64,000 bases of DNA. It comes from Shewanella sp. OMA3-2 (lineage in GTDB: Bacteria > Pseudomonadota > Gammaproteobacteria > Enterobacterales > Shewanellaceae). The notes beneath the pieces are model-generated. The model did no database searches. It worked only from the letters and a program-made list of their open reading frames with translations, and was not told the origin of the DNA. Numbering within the stretch: position 1 is the first letter of the stretch; each line of letters starts with the position of its first letter. The stretch is from contig NZ_CP090974.1 of the NCBI RefSeq assembly GCF_021513195.1, forward strand, positions 3,546,001 to 3,610,000, in the 5' to 3' direction. The position numbers were made by a program, and so were the translations under genes. This document shows, in pieces, positions 19,180-29,166 of the stretch.

Positions 19180-19797
19180 ATGCCTAAAGGCCATCACTAC
19201 GGAAGGCAACGCCAACGGGCTTACACAGCTGAATACCAACGTTTGTATGCCTATAGCTTTAAAAGCTTACTGGTTTCGACTCTTGGCCCTTATACGATAG
19301 ATTCTAATAGCCTCAGCACTGAACATAAACGACTACAGTTAACTGAATCAGATGACGGCATTCGCATAATGACTTTCACCATCAATGATAAGCCACATCA
19401 GATAGCCTTAAAGCTCGATAACAGCAGCGCAAGCAACAAACTTTACCTCACTTGCCCCTATTGCCAACAACAGCGTCACCATCTATATGCCATCAAATAC
19501 GCCTATGCTTGCCGATCGTGTATTGGGTTAAACTACGCTTGCCAAAGTGAACGCCCCAAAGAAAGGCTGATGAGGCGTATAAGAAAACTCAGAATAGAGC
19601 TATGGGGTTACGATTGGCCAGAAATTAACAACATGTTTGAACAAGTAACATATTGGCCCAAGCCTAAATGGATGCGATGGAAAACCTTTTTATTAAAACG
19701 AGAGAAGATCACTGAACTAGAGAGTCGCTACTGGGGTTTGGCTATCCCACAATTCAAAACGATGTTTGGTGATCAATTTATGCCAAATATTTTATAA
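19180..19797 (+). CDS. unknown zinc-ribbon protein of the island
   Basis: A 205-residue basic protein starting at the ATG overlapping the end of the PH-domain gene. A GTG six bases upstream is also possible. The centre holds a four-cysteine zinc ribbon, CPYCQQQRHHLY then CRSC (about residues 98-125), followed by GLNYACQSERPKERLMRRIRK and a Trp/Lys-rich C-terminal region (WPKPKWMRWKTF). I recall similar zinc-ribbon proteins beside Gp2-like genes on Vibrio and Shewanella islands but cannot name a function. A nucleic-acid-binding role is plausible from charge and zinc ribbon. It is the last gene before attR. Confidence 0.75.
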   Translation: MPKGHHYGRQRQRAYTAEYQRLYAYSFKSLLVSTLGPYTIDSNSLSTEHKRLQLTESDDGIRIMTFTINDKPHQIALKLDNSSASNKLYLTCPYCQQQRHHLYAIKYAYACRSCIGLNYACQSERPKERLMRRIRKLRIELWGYDWPEINNMFEQVTYWPKPKWMRWKTFLLKREKITELESRYWGLAIPQFKTMFGDQFMPNIL

Positions 19798-19919
19798 ATA
19801 ATTTGGTTCATTAATTACTCGCTTTATAGGTCACATTACATTTATGTACCAACAGATGTACCAATAGCATTTACACAAAACATAGAACCCCATCCCACAT
19901 AGATTTGAAAGGGCTATTT

Positions 19920-19942
19920 GAGTCTGGGAGGGACCAATTTAC
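19920..19942 (+). repeat. attR, right border of the tRNA-integrated island
   Basis: GAGTCTGGGAGGG followed by ACCAATTTA repeats the tRNA 3' end at 13091-13118 but lacks three bases (GCC). The imperfection suggests an old insertion or sequence decay. Confidence 0.75.
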
Positions 19943-19944
19943 AA

Positions 19945-19977
19945 CAAAAAAGCCCATTTCAAAATGGGCTTTTTTGT
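19945..19977. terminator. bidirectional terminator at island/chromosome junction
   Basis: Stem AGCCCATTT / AAATGGGCT with flanking A- and T-runs. It probably serves the convergent DUF599 gene. Confidence 0.8.
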
Positions 19978-20002
19978 GTCTAAAATTTACGCTGGCGACA
20001 TT

Positions 20003-20725
20003 TTATTCATTCATTATGTATGCAGGGTCTTTTTCTAAATGCGCTTGAGCAAGGGTAATAGCTTGTACCGCGCGAGAATTAAATTCGCGTTGGTAAAGGG
20101 TAAACACCACAAATAAACTAGCGAAAATTAACGCGGATGGGTGTAGAAACCAACACAAAGCAGCCATAGCGAAATAGTAAGATCGTAAACCGTGATTATA
20201 CGAATGAGCGGCTTGGTCTTGTACCACCGCCATTTGCCTCGCATAACCTCGCAAATTAATGTCTGTGCCGGTTTTATCCAAGGGTGCAGCACCAATCATT
20301 ACGTTAACAAAACCATATTGGCGCATCGACCAGGTAAATTGAAAAAACGCTAATACGAAAATACCCGCAAGTAAGGCAAGCTTAACTTGCACTAACGCAT
20401 GATTGGGAGAAACCGAGAAAGGAATTGATCCAATCACAATCTCAAGCTTTTCAACTTGTGAAAATAACGTTAGTACACCGGCAAGAATAAGTAATGTCGT
20501 CGAAGCAAAAAAAGCAATATTGCGCTCAAGGTTAGCCAATAACGCAGCCTCCGCTACCCTAACCTCCTTGGTAATGACTTGCGTCATCCAACGAATACGC
20601 TGCTGATGCATCACTCTGGCGATGCAATTGGCGGTTTTAGCTTTATGTTTTGAAAAGCGTGTGTAACCAATCCAGCTAATCAAAAAAGTAAATAATGCTA
20701 AATAATCCAGAGGCGAACCGATCAT
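20003..20725 (-). CDS. DUF599 inner-membrane protein
   Basis: A 240-residue membrane protein of the DUF599 family. It begins with the hydrophobic segment IGSPLDYLALFTFLISWIGY. Further transmembrane helices lie near residues 75-95 (STTLLILAGVLTLF), 113-130 (LALLAGIFVLAFFQFTW) and 185-215. The motif RMVNIMIGA-like (FVNVMIGAAPLD) and the RNYF-like RSYYFAMAAL segment are typical. No biochemical function is known. It stands alone, convergent with the island. Confidence 0.88.
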   Translation of the reverse strand: MIGSPLDYLALFTFLISWIGYTRFSKHKAKTANCIARVMHQQRIRWMTQVITKEVRVAEAALLANLERNIAFFASTTLLILAGVLTLFSQVEKLEIVIGSIPFSVSPNHALVQVKLALLAGIFVLAFFQFTWSMRQYGFVNVMIGAAPLDKTGTDINLRGYARQMAVVQDQAAHSYNHGLRSYYFAMAALCWFLHPSALIFASLFVVFTLYQREFNSRAVQAITLAQAHLEKDPAYIMNE

Positions 20726-20850
20726 ATACTTTCCCTATATAGCTAAGCCCGAATTGAGGCAATAACCGCAACACTTTTAATCAGAATATTTATTATGCAT
20801 TAGTTTTATTTCGGCTTGAATAACTATTTAATGACAAACAAACATAAGGC

Positions 20851-21513
20851 TTAAAAAGGACAAGCACATTGAGCATTAATCCGTTCACTATTGATCGGGT
20901 GAATAAAGGAAAGCGTGGTTGCATGTAGCATTAAACGGCTAGCCAACACCGCTGATTGGCCAAGATAATAAAGATCACAGCCGAGAATTGGATGGCCTAT
21001 TTGCTGACTGTGTATGCGCAGCTGATGGGTTCGACCTGTTATTGGCGTAAAAGCCACTTTGGTCACTCGCTGACCGCTTACCAAGTATTCAACGCCAAGA
21101 ACTTGATAATGACTATGAGCCGCTTTACCCGTTGCACTGCAAATTTTCATTAATGGAAAATCATCTTTGGCAATAGGTAGCTTAATATCTCCTTGGGAGC
21201 TTGGCATTTCACCCAATAATATTGCCGTATAGGTTTTATCCACTAAACCAGTTTGAAACTGCTTAGTTAACAGTCCATTGATCTGTTTGTTTAATGCCAC
21301 CAGCATAATACCTGAGGTACCAAAATCTAACCGATGCACTAAGGTACAACCTGGATAGTCTTGTACTAATCGATAATGAACCGAATCGATATTAAGCGGA
21401 TTTTTACCTGATAAACTTAATAAACCTGAAGGCTTATTAATTAATAGTAAATGTTCATCTTGAAATAATATATCGATACGCTCAAGGCAAGGCGGGGCGA
21501 TAAATTCTGTCAT
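20851..21513 (-). CDS. RluA-family pseudouridine synthase
   Basis: A 220-residue pseudouridine synthase. The start at 21513 (MTEFIAPPCLERIDILFQDE) is chosen over a more distant ATG because the family begins here. Visible motifs are VNKPSGLLS-like INKPSGLLSLSG, the catalytic HRLDFGTSG with the nucleophilic aspartate near residue 66, and PITGRTHQLRIHSQQIGHPILG. There is no S4 domain. The length fits RluA, which modifies U746 of 23S rRNA and U32 of some tRNAs. Paralogues (TruC/RluC type) cannot be excluded, so no symbol is given. Confidence 0.88.
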   Translation of the reverse strand: MTEFIAPPCLERIDILFQDEHLLLINKPSGLLSLSGKNPLNIDSVHYRLVQDYPGCTLVHRLDFGTSGIMLVALNKQINGLLTKQFQTGLVDKTYTAILLGEMPSSQGDIKLPIAKDDFPLMKICSATGKAAHSHYQVLGVEYLVSGQRVTKVAFTPITGRTHQLRIHSQQIGHPILGCDLYYLGQSAVLASRLMLHATTLSFIHPINSERINAQCACPF

Positions 21514-21550
21514 TAAACTACCTGTTAAAAATAAAGGCTGAGCATAAACA

Positions 21551-21577
21551 AAAGGTGGCCATTGAGCCACCTTTTAA
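21551..21577 (-). terminator. terminator after the chemoreceptor gene
   Basis: Stem AAGGTGGC / GCCACCTT followed by T-rich sequence on the minus strand, 20 bp past the chemoreceptor stop. Confidence 0.75.
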
Positions 21578-21595
21578 CTGCAATACTATAATGTA

Positions 21596-23713
21596 TTAGG
21601 TTCTTAACTTGCCTAATTCACTATGTTGTTGTTGCACTAACTCAGCTAGCGAATGACTACTTTGTTGTGCCTCATCCGCAAGTTGTGACAATTCTGCTGC
21701 TGAATCTGATATGCCAGTAATATTACGGCTTACCTCTTCAGTAACCATGCTCTGTTCTTCTGCTGCGGTGGCAATATGGGTCACCTGTGATGACACTTCA
21801 TTAATTTGTACCACTATGGCATTCAGCGATGATAATGCCATTTCAGTTTGCTCTACGGCCAACTGAGCTCCCTTAGCACCTTTATCAATAATTCTTGATG
21901 CGTTTTTGACTTCCGATTGCAGCGCATCAATTAACTTAGTGATTTGATTTGTAGAATTTTGGGTTTTAGATGCTAATGCTCTAACTTCATCAGCGACAAC
22001 GGCGAAACCTCGCCCTTGCTCACCCGCCCTTGCCGCTTCAATAGCGGCGTTTAATGCCAATAGATTAGTTTGATCTGCAATAGAGCTAATCACTTCTAAA
22101 ATGCCACTAATGTTACCACTGCTTTGAGACACTAATTCAACCGCTTTCTGTGCTTGCGCTGACTCAACAGACATATCATTTACGTAGCCCATGGCTTGAG
22201 TTAAACGTTGTTCGCCTTCTTTAACATTTTTGGTCATCGACTCCGTTTCATGGGCAGTTTGCTCCGATGCTTTAGCCACTTCTAAGGCTGCGGCACTCAT
22301 TTGATTAACAGCAGTAACAACACTGTCAATTTCTGCATATTGACGATTGACACTTTGACGGGTTAGCTGGGCAATATGGGCTGACTTTTGACTTTCAGAT
22401 TGTGAACGATCTGCCAAACCTTTAAGACCAATAATCAAGTCTCGCAGTTTAGTGATAAATAGGTTGAAGCCTTTGGCTAAAGCGATCAATTCAGCATGTG
22501 AATCCACATGAATAGATTGGGTTAAATCCCCTTCTGCACTGCCTAAGTTCTCAACCCTTTTTTGGATCATATTTAGCGGTGAGATAATGCTGCGGATGAC
22601 GATGCTAATAACACCTATTGCGACTACTGACACAATAACGCCTAAAATTAACAATAAACTCCCTAGCGAAGTGGCCATTTCATCCATGGCATCATCCATT
22701 TTAGTGATAGCTGCAAACGCTTGTTCTTTTGGTACCTCAATCACCAGTGACCAAGTCGCATTGGCAAGTGGAATGAGAATGGGGAATGCGACAGCTATGG
22801 TTTGCTCGTCATGATAGATTTGATTGCTTTTATGCAATGTTAACAATTCAGATGCCTTACTTGCAGAAATAGATTCTGCCAGCGGTCTAGCTAACTTATC
22901 ATAGTGGCTGGCCGCAACTACCAGCCCTTTCTCACTTAATAAGGTGACTTTGGCAGTGCCCTGATAAAGGCTTTGAGATAATTGCTCAATCAGCTTTTGA
23001 AAAATAGGTAAATTAACATCAACCCCTACCACACCTTTAAATTGATTATTAACCACAACAGGGACGGTCAGCGAAGTCATTAGCGCATTATTACCAGGAG
23101 ATATTTCATAGGGATAAGGTTCCATCAAGCAAGGCTTTTTAGTGTCTTTAACACACAGATACCATTCTGCTTCTCTGATCCCAAACTCATTTAAGGTGGC
23201 GACATACTTTTCAGCTGGGTCCTCAACTTGTTGATGCTCTACAGTGCCATCATCATTGCGAGTGTAATAAAGCTCTAACCCACCATTGCCTTGTATACTA
23301 TGATTAAAACCGTTTAAATACTCACTATCTCGTCCATCATAACCATTGGATTCAAATTGAGCATACATAGAGGATATTTGAACATTTTTGCGTAAATTAG
23401 CTATCAGTAGGTCAGCCAACTTTGAACGAGCAAGCGGCTCCTTATCAGACGTATACTCAACCATACCGGCAAATGAATAAGGGATACGATAGGCTTCATT
23501 GATAAACCCAGCAATTTGTTGACCATATTCTGCCGCTCTAGCTGACAACTTTTGGCTTATTTCTTGTTGTAGTGTTACGTCCATCTCTGTCGCTAAAATT
23601 TTATTTTTATCGGTTAATCCCCACCATAAACTCAAAGATAAAGTCAGTACGATAAGTAAAAACAATCCTGATGTGATCCAAAGTAATTTCGTTTTAACAG
23701 GCAATGCCTTCAT
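21596..23713 (-). CDS. methyl-accepting chemotaxis protein with periplasmic Cache domain
   Basis: A 705-residue receptor. The start at 23713 ([12 protein letters not shown]) is preferred over the longer frame because it directly precedes the first membrane segment ([19 protein letters not shown]). A periplasmic dCache-type domain of about 330 residues follows, including [15 protein letters not shown] and a cysteine pair (CVKDTKKPC). Then come the second membrane segment ([17 protein letters not shown]), a HAMP domain, and the signalling domain with the hairpin tip [20 protein letters not shown]. It senses a small ligand and signals through CheA/CheW; the ligand is unknown, though many dCache receptors bind amino acids or amines and the next genes handle GABA and putrescine. 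Confidence 0.93.
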   Translation of the reverse strand: MKALPVKTKLLWITSGLFLLIVLTLSLSLWWGLTDKNKILATEMDVTLQQEISQKLSARAAEYGQQIAGFINEAYRIPYSFAGMVEYTSDKEPLARSKLADLLIANLRKNVQISSMYAQFESNGYDGRDSEYLNGFNHSIQGNGGLELYYTRNDDGTVEHQQVEDPAEKYVATLNEFGIREAEWYLCVKDTKKPCLMEPYPYEISPGNNALMTSLTVPVVVNNQFKGVVGVDVNLPIFQKLIEQLSQSLYQGTAKVTLLSEKGLVVAASHYDKLARPLAESISASKASELLTLHKSNQIYHDEQTIAVAFPILIPLANATWSLVIEVPKEQAFAAITKMDDAMDEMATSLGSLLLILGVIVSVVAIGVISIVIRSIISPLNMIQKRVENLGSAEGDLTQSIHVDSHAELIALAKGFNLFITKLRDLIIGLKGLADRSQSESQKSAHIAQLTRQSVNRQYAEIDSVVTAVNQMSAAALEVAKASEQTAHETESMTKNVKEGEQRLTQAMGYVNDMSVESAQAQKAVELVSQSSGNISGILEVISSIADQTNLLALNAAIEAARAGEQGRGFAVVADEVRALASKTQNSTNQITKLIDALQSEVKNASRIIDKGAKGAQLAVEQTEMALSSLNAIVVQINEVSSQVTHIATAAEEQSMVTEEVSRNITGISDSAAELSQLADEAQQSSHSLAELVQQQHSELGKLRT

Positions 23714-23839
23714 ATTGTTACTCCACTTTCTTATTATATCTTTAATAGGTACGCTAACAATTTCACATACGTGTTTAAGTTTAGTCAACATTCTTACAAT
23801 AGGATGAAGTTACAGTAAAAAGAACTATAAACACTAACA

Positions 23840-23870
23840 AAAAAGCCCTATTTCTCAATAGGGCTTACTT
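23840..23870 (-). terminator. terminator after gabT
   Basis: Stem AAGCCCTA / TAGGGCTT followed by TTTTTT on the minus strand, about 35 bp after the gabT stop. Confidence 0.8.
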
Positions 23871-23901
23871 TTGCTATAGATTATGATGAATATCGTGCTA
23901 T

Positions 23902-25179
23902 TTAGCGATTAAAAACAACATCAAAAACATCATCCATAATCGCCAAACCTGCATCAACTTGTGCATCTGGTGCAGTTAAAGGAACAAGTACTCGTAATAC
24001 GTTTCCATAAGTGCCACAAGAAAGTAAAATCAATCCACGGTTACGCGCTTCAATTAATACTTTTGGACAGTACTGTGGTGCCGGTTGGCCATTTTCCATT
24101 AACTCAATGGCAATCATTGCACCTAAACCACGCACTTCGGCAATTTGGCTGTACTTGCTTTGCATCGTGGTTATCGAAGCTTTAATACGTGCGCCAAGAT
24201 CATTAGCTCGTTCAAGTAGTTTTTCTTGTTCAAATACTTCAATAACCGCCAACGCTGCAGCACAAGCCAATGGGCTGCCACCATAGGTACCGCCTAAGCC
24301 ACCAGCAGTAATAGCATCCATGACTTCCGCGCGGCCGGTAATACCTGACAATGGAAAACCACCGGCTATCGACTTAGCAAAAGAGGTAATGTCGGCGGAC
24401 ACCCCCATTTGCTCCATCGCAAAAAAGGTTCCTGTACGGCCTGCACCGGTTTGTACTTCATCAGCGATAAGCATTATACCGTGGGTATCACACAATTGAC
24501 GTAAGCGTTTCATAAAGCTTGGCGTTGCAGCATAAAAGCCGCCCTCGCCTTGTACGGGTTCTAAAATAATCGCAGCAATATCACTTGGCTCCGCATCATT
24601 TTTAAAAATACGCTCAATTGAAGCCATTGCCGCGTCTTCTGACACACCATGTAACTCACAGGGGAACTCGGCTCTAAATACATTAGCCGACATAAGCCCC
24701 ATACCTTTACTGTAAGGTGCTACTTTACCGGTTAATGCCAATGCTGCAATAGTACGACCATGATAGCCTGAGGTAAACGCGATAACGCCGGCACGCTTTG
24801 TATGAGCACGGGCAACTTTAACCGCATTTTCGACCGCTTCAGAACCACTGGTAAACAAGGCTGTTTTCTTAGCAAAGTCACCTGGCACTAATTGGTTTAA
24901 TTTTTCACATACTTCTACATAGCTTTCATACGCTAATACCATAAAACAGGTGTGGGAGAAATCATCTAATTGCGCTTGAACTGCGGCCTTTACTTTTGGG
25001 TGTAAGTGGCCGGTATTGAGCACAGCGATACCACCTGCAAAATCAATATATTCACGGCCTTCAACATCCCACACAGTGGCATTTTCGGCGCGCTCAATAA
25101 AAAGCGGATGTATTTGACTCACACCTTGTGCTACAGCCGCTTGGCGACGAGCCATTAATTGTTCATTTGTTTTGTTCAT
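23902..25179 (-). CDS. gabT: 4-aminobutyrate aminotransferase GabT
   Basis: A 425-residue fold-type I PLP enzyme converting GABA plus 2-oxoglutarate to succinate semialdehyde plus glutamate. Visible are FTSGSEAVENAVKVAR, the pyridoxal-stacking YHGRT, the EPVQGEGGF segment, the cofactor aspartate in IADEVQTGAGRTG, and the Schiff-base lysine in TSFAKSIAGGFPL. Length equals GabT/PuuE. It ends an apparent operon puuB-gabD-gabT, 11 bp after gabD, and supplies the substrate of GabD. It could equally be called PuuE; the reaction is the same. Confidence 0.95.
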   Translation of the reverse strand: MNKTNEQLMARRQAAVAQGVSQIHPLFIERAENATVWDVEGREYIDFAGGIAVLNTGHLHPKVKAAVQAQLDDFSHTCFMVLAYESYVEVCEKLNQLVPGDFAKKTALFTSGSEAVENAVKVARAHTKRAGVIAFTSGYHGRTIAALALTGKVAPYSKGMGLMSANVFRAEFPCELHGVSEDAAMASIERIFKNDAEPSDIAAIILEPVQGEGGFYAATPSFMKRLRQLCDTHGIMLIADEVQTGAGRTGTFFAMEQMGVSADITSFAKSIAGGFPLSGITGRAEVMDAITAGGLGGTYGGSPLACAAALAVIEVFEQEKLLERANDLGARIKASITTMQSKYSQIAEVRGLGAMIAIELMENGQPAPQYCPKVLIEARNRGLILLSCGTYGNVLRVLVPLTAPDAQVDAGLAIMDDVFDVVFNR

Positions 25180-25190
25180 TGCCGAGACCC

Positions 25191-26638
25191 TTAAACAGAC
25201 ATACAGATGTATTTCATTTCGAGGTATTCCTCGATGCCAAATTTAGACCCTTCACGGCCCAGACCTGAAGATTTTATGCCTCCAAAGGGTGCAACTTCTG
25301 TCGAAATAAGCCCGGTATTAACACCTACCATGCCATATTCTAATGCTTCAGCCACTTTATAAACCAACGAAATATCACGGCCGTAAAAATATGCAGCTAA
25401 GCCAAACTCAGTATCATTGGCTTGTTGAATGACATCATCAACTGTGTCGAATTTGAATATGGGTGCTAATGGGCCAAAGGTTTCTTCGCGAGCCACTAAC
25501 ATGGTTTTATTAACATCACGTACTATGGTTGGCTCAAAAAAGAAACCGCCTAACGCATGGGGTTTTCCCCAGCAACCACACTAGCACCTTTTGCTAACGC
25601 ATCATCTAAGTGACTTTGCACTTTTGCCACTGCATCGGCATTAATTAATGGCCCAATAGTGACGCCTTGCTCGGTGCCATGACCCACTGTTAATTTGGCC
25701 ACTGCATCGGCAAGCTTTTGGGTAAAAGTGTCATACACTCCGGCTTGTACATAGATGCGATTAGCACACACGCAGGTTTGGCCTGCGTTGCGATATTTAG
25801 CAATCATTGCACCTTCAACTGCCGCATCTAAATCTGCATCATCGAACACAATAAAAGGCGCATTGCCACCTAACTCTAACGATAATTTTTTCAACGTAGG
25901 GGCGCATTGCGCCATTAACTTAATACCAACGCCTGTTGAGCCGGTAAAAGACAGTTTTCGCACAATAGGGCTATCACATAGGGTGTTACCAATGGCAACT
26001 GCATCCCCTGTAACCACACTAAATACTCCCGCAGGAATACCTGCTCGGCGGCTAAGCTCAGCTAATGCTAGCGCAGTAAAAGGGGTTTGCTGTGCTGGTT
26101 TAACCACCATAGTGCAGCCCGCCGCTAATGCAGGGGCGGCTTTACGGGTAATCATAGCCGCAGGGAAATTCCACGGCGTAATAGCCGCCGTTACGCCTAC
26201 CGGTTGCTTAATAACGGTTAGTCTTTTATCGGCTTGATGACCAGGAATCGTATCGCCGTAAATTCGCTTACCTTCCTCGGCAAACCATTCAATAAATGAC
26301 GCTGCATACGTCACTTCACCTTTTGCTTCAGCTAAAGGTTTTCCCTGTTCGGTGGTCATCAACAATGCCAAATCGTCAGCATGTTCAAGTAATAACTCAA
26401 ACCAACGACGAAGCTTACTGCTGCGATCTTTGGCTGTTAATGCGCGCCATGCTGGCAATGCTTTATGGGCAGCATCAATAGCAACTTGGGTTTCCATTGC
26501 CCCCATAACTGGCACATGGCCTACTACAGATTGTGTCGCAGGATTGATAATAGCGAGCGTTTCGCCACTGTTAGCACTTAACCATTGGCCATCAATGTAG
26601 CATTGCTGTTGTAATAAACTTGGGTCATTCAATACCAT
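25191..26638 (-). CDS. gabD: succinate-semialdehyde dehydrogenase GabD (one-base frameshift)
   Basis: Oxidises succinate semialdehyde to succinate with NAD(P)+. The first part carries [21 protein letters not shown], the catalytic glutamate ELGGN and the nucleophilic cysteine in [11 protein letters not shown]. The second carries [11 protein letters not shown] and [13 protein letters not shown]. The two frames join if one C is added to the four-base C run at 25567-25570, giving [19 protein letters not shown] and a 482-residue protein, exactly the size of E. coli GabD. It lies between puuB and gabT, with 11 bp to gabT, completing conversion of GABA to succinate. Confidence 0.93.
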
Positions 26639-26668
26639 GGTGTTTTCCTTAATCTAAATAGCCAATAC

Positions 26669-27955
26669 TTATACGCCGAACTTATCACGCATAGTGTAAT
26701 ACCAAGCACCGATAGCACTGAATGGCACTCTTAGGGCGTGTCCACCAGGGAACGGGTAATGGGGTAGCGCAGCAAACGCATCAAAACGAGTTGCCTGACC
26801 ATTTAACATTTCTGCAATTAACTTACCGGCCAAGTGTGTGTAGGTCACACCATGACCACTACACCCTTGAGAATAGTATATATTATGACCAATCCGACCA
26901 ACTTGTGGCAAGCGCGACAAGGTCATTAAGAAATTACCTGTCCAGGCATAATCAATTTTAATGCCTTTAAGTTGCGGGAATGTTTTCAATAACTTAGGTT
27001 CTATAAGTGCTTTAACATTGGCAGGATCACGAGCGCCATAAACCACTCCACCACCAAAAATCAGGCGCTTATCACCGCTTAAACGGTAATAGTCGAGCAA
27101 ATAATTACAGTCTTCAACACAATAATCTTGCGGTAAAATACTGGCAGCTATCTCATCAGATAATGGCTCTGTGGTGACCACTTGCGTACCACATGGCATT
27201 GACTTGGCGTGTAATTCAGGCAGTAATTTACCTAAGTAGGCATTACCAGCAACGACCACAAACTTACACTTAACCTGGCCTTGCGCAGTATGCACAACCG
27301 GTGATGCACCATCATCAATGTTAATGACAGCTGAATCTTCAAAAATTAATCCACCTAAAGACTCAACAGCACGGGCTTCACCTAATGCTAAATTAAGTGG
27401 ATGAATGTGGCCGCCGCTTTTATCTAATAAACCGCCAACATATAGGTCAGTGTCTACCACTTTACGAATAGCATCTTGATCTAACATTTCAAGTTGTTGG
27501 TTATGTCCATGGGCTTCCCACAAGTCTTTTTGTGAACGTAAATGGCCCATTTGCTTTTTATTCATGGCCGCAAAAACGCCACCATTTTTTAAATCACAAT
27601 CAATATTATATTTGGCAATGCGTTCACGAATAATGCGTCCGCCTTCAAATGCCATCTCACCAAAAAGCTTACCTTGCTCTTTACCTACTACTTTTTCAAT
27701 ACTGTCTATATCACGGCTAAATGAGTTAACAATTTGACCGCCATTTCGACCAGATGCTCCCCAACCAATTCTAGCAGCCTCAAGGATAACAACCCTCATG
27801 CCACTTTCTAAAAGATGAAGCCCTGCTGACAAGCCTGTATAACCTGCGCCAACAATACAAACATCTGTTTCTATAACAGATTCTAGACGCGGACGCTCAA
27901 CTTTATCGTTGGCCGATGCGGCATAATATGAACTAGTATGAGGTGTAGCAGACAT
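26669..27955 (-). CDS. puuB: gamma-glutamylputrescine oxidase PuuB-like FAD enzyme
   Basis: A 428-residue DAO-family flavoprotein. The Rossmann FAD motif DVCIVGAGYTGLSAGLHLLE is near residues 30-50, then IGWGASGRNGGQIV, and the C-terminal FAD region with GCSGHGVTYTHLAGKLIAE. In the Puu pathway this enzyme oxidises gamma-glutamylputrescine to the aldehyde. It is the first gene before gabD-gabT, 30 bp apart. A paralogue lies at 37680-38987, so substrate assignments between the two are uncertain. Confidence 0.88.
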   Translation of the reverse strand: MSATPHTSSYYAASANDKVERPRLESVIETDVCIVGAGYTGLSAGLHLLESGMRVVILEAARIGWGASGRNGGQIVNSFSRDIDSIEKVVGKEQGKLFGEMAFEGGRIIRERIAKYNIDCDLKNGGVFAAMNKKQMGHLRSQKDLWEAHGHNQQLEMLDQDAIRKVVDTDLYVGGLLDKSGGHIHPLNLALGEARAVESLGGLIFEDSAVINIDDGASPVVHTAQGQVKCKFVVVAGNAYLGKLLPELHAKSMPCGTQVVTTEPLSDEIAASILPQDYCVEDCNYLLDYYRLSGDKRLIFGGGVVYGARDPANVKALIEPKLLKTFPQLKGIKIDYAWTGNFLMTLSRLPQVGRIGHNIYYSQGCSGHGVTYTHLAGKLIAEMLNGQATRFDAFAALPHYPFPGGHALRVPFSAIGAWYYTMRDKFGV

Positions 27956-28287
27956 AGCACTTCCTTATATGTATATTGCAAAATACAACTGTCTCATCCT
28001 ACACCCAGGCCATCATAAAAACCAGCCGAAAAGGTATAATTATTTACAGACCGTTGAAAATATTAAACACTCTAAATCGATACTCCAGCTGCATTAGTAG
28101 CATGATTAATAGGCAACAATACAGCTTGTTCTGATGAGTGCTTGGTTATCTAAATAATGATGGCATAAATAAACTGACAAGTGATTCAAGTGTAAGCCAC
28201 CTATTAAAGATCAAATACACTAGCACTAATTTTAACAAGTTTATTCCAAGATAGAACTCGAGTAGTGACTTACTCTAGATAATAAAA
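27956..28287. other. intergenic region between potI and puuB
   Basis: About 330 bp of AT-rich non-coding DNA. It should hold the promoter of puuB-gabD-gabT. No clear operator or small gene was seen. Confidence 0.5.
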
Positions 28288-28327
28288 AAGCGCGTTGATG
28301 AATCGAAATATCATCATCACGCGCTTC
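28286..28327 (-). terminator. terminator after potI
   Basis: Stem AAGCGCGT..TGATGA / TCATCA..ACGCGCTT followed by TTTTTATT on the minus strand, about 20 bp after the potI stop. Confidence 0.85.
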
Positions 28328-28347
28328 TATTACGTTAAAGTATTAGC

Positions 28348-29166
28348 CTAAGACTCCATCGCTTTTTGCGCTTTCTTTTCTGCCCGTCGAGTAAAGTACC
28401 AAGACAGGAATGCCACAAGAGACACGGCAAAAATAATGATGGTTGCTAACGCATTAATCTTAGGCGACACCCCTAAACGTACTGACGAAAACACCACCAT
28501 AGGCAAGGTTGTTGAACCCGGTCCAGAAGCGAAGCTGGCAATCACTAAGTCATCTAATGACAAGCTAAATGATAATAACCAACCGGCAATTAAGGCTGGC
28601 GAAATCATAGGCACTGTTATTAAGAAGAAGGTTTTTAGTGGCGTCGCCCCCAAGTCCATCGCAGCTTCTTCAATTGATTTGTCTATTTCACGTAACCGTG
28701 ATGACACCACAACAGCGACATAAGCGGCACAAAATGTTGAGTGTGCTATCCACACTGTTAACATACCGCGTTCAGTCGGCCAGCCAAACGTATCAGCCAT
28801 TTGTACGAAAAGCAGCAATAATGACAAACCAGTAATCACTTCAGGCATCACTAATGGCGCGGTGATCATGTTCGACAAGGTCAATTTTGCCCAAGAGCGA
28901 CGAAAACGAGTCATTACAAATGCCGCCATAGTGCCAATAATCACCGCCATAGTCGCACTGTAAAATGCAATACGTAAGCTGACCCACACTGCACTTAAAA
29001 TCTGTTCATCTTGAAATAGTTCGCCATACCACTTTGGTGAAAAACCGCTCCAAACCGTGACCAGCTTTGATTCATTAAAAGAATAAATAACCAAAATAAG
29101 CATCGGGGCATACAGAAACAGTAAACCGAACCACAGCATGATTTTAGAGAAACTTAATTTTTTCAT
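28348..29166 (-). CDS. potI: putrescine ABC transporter permease PotI
   Basis: A 272-residue inner-membrane permease with about six helices. The binding-protein-dependent transport EAA loop reads EEAAMDLGATPLKTFFLITVP near residues 165-185 and contacts the ATPase PotG. The start at 29166 (MKKLSFSKIMLWFGLLFLY) overlaps the potH stop by four bases (ATGA), a translational coupling. It forms the channel with PotH. Last gene of potFGHI. Confidence 0.94.
   Translation of the reverse strand: MKKLSFSKIMLWFGLLFLYAPMLILVIYSFNESKLVTVWSGFSPKWYGELFQDEQILSAVWVSLRIAFYSATMAVIIGTMAAFVMTRFRRSWAKLTLSNMITAPLVMPEVITGLSLLLLFVQMADTFGWPTERGMLTVWIAHSTFCAAYVAVVVSSRLREIDKSIEEAAMDLGATPLKTFFLITVPMISPALIAGWLLSFSLSLDDLVIASFASGPGSTTLPMVVFSSVRLGVSPKINALATIIIFAVSLVAFLSWYFTRRAEKKAQKAMES

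Larger units (their letters stand above)
17510..19187 (+). pseudogene. bacterial PH-domain membrane protein, split by IS3-family insertion
   Basis: The first 76 bases (ATG at 17510, preceded by AAGGAATC) and the part from 18790 join exactly in frame when the IS and one copy of its four-base target duplication GGAG are removed. This gives 157 residues: 76 + 398 = 474 bases, a whole number of codons. The rebuilt protein has an N-terminal helix (LIEIILKLVGVYFTYLIF), a second hydrophobic segment, then a bPH_2-type domain with VNISDTEVEARTGVLTHRLD and ENIEVISTLGGRIFGYSSI. Such proteins are small membrane-anchored domains; their role in mobile elements is unknown. The remaining 3' open frame starts at 18876. 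The gene overlaps the next one. Confidence 0.85.
13111..19942. mobile_element. tRNA-integrated genomic island, 6.8 kb including an IS
   Basis: The region runs from the tRNA 3' end to an imperfect direct repeat of that end. Contents in order: tyrosine integrase, unknown 385-residue protein, AlpA regulator, small unknown protein, inovirus-Gp2/YfjJ-like HUH protein, PH-domain membrane protein (split by IS3-family insertion), and zinc-ribbon protein. All are on the plus strand except the IS genes. Removing the IS leaves about 5.6 kb. There are no capsid, tail, conjugation or Zot-like genes, so it resembles a minimal satellite or integrative replicating element rather than a complete phage. Confidence 0.85.

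Noticed and set aside
25755..26237. 160-codon plus-strand frame inside gabD
   Set aside because: Antisense shadow of the aldehyde dehydrogenase.
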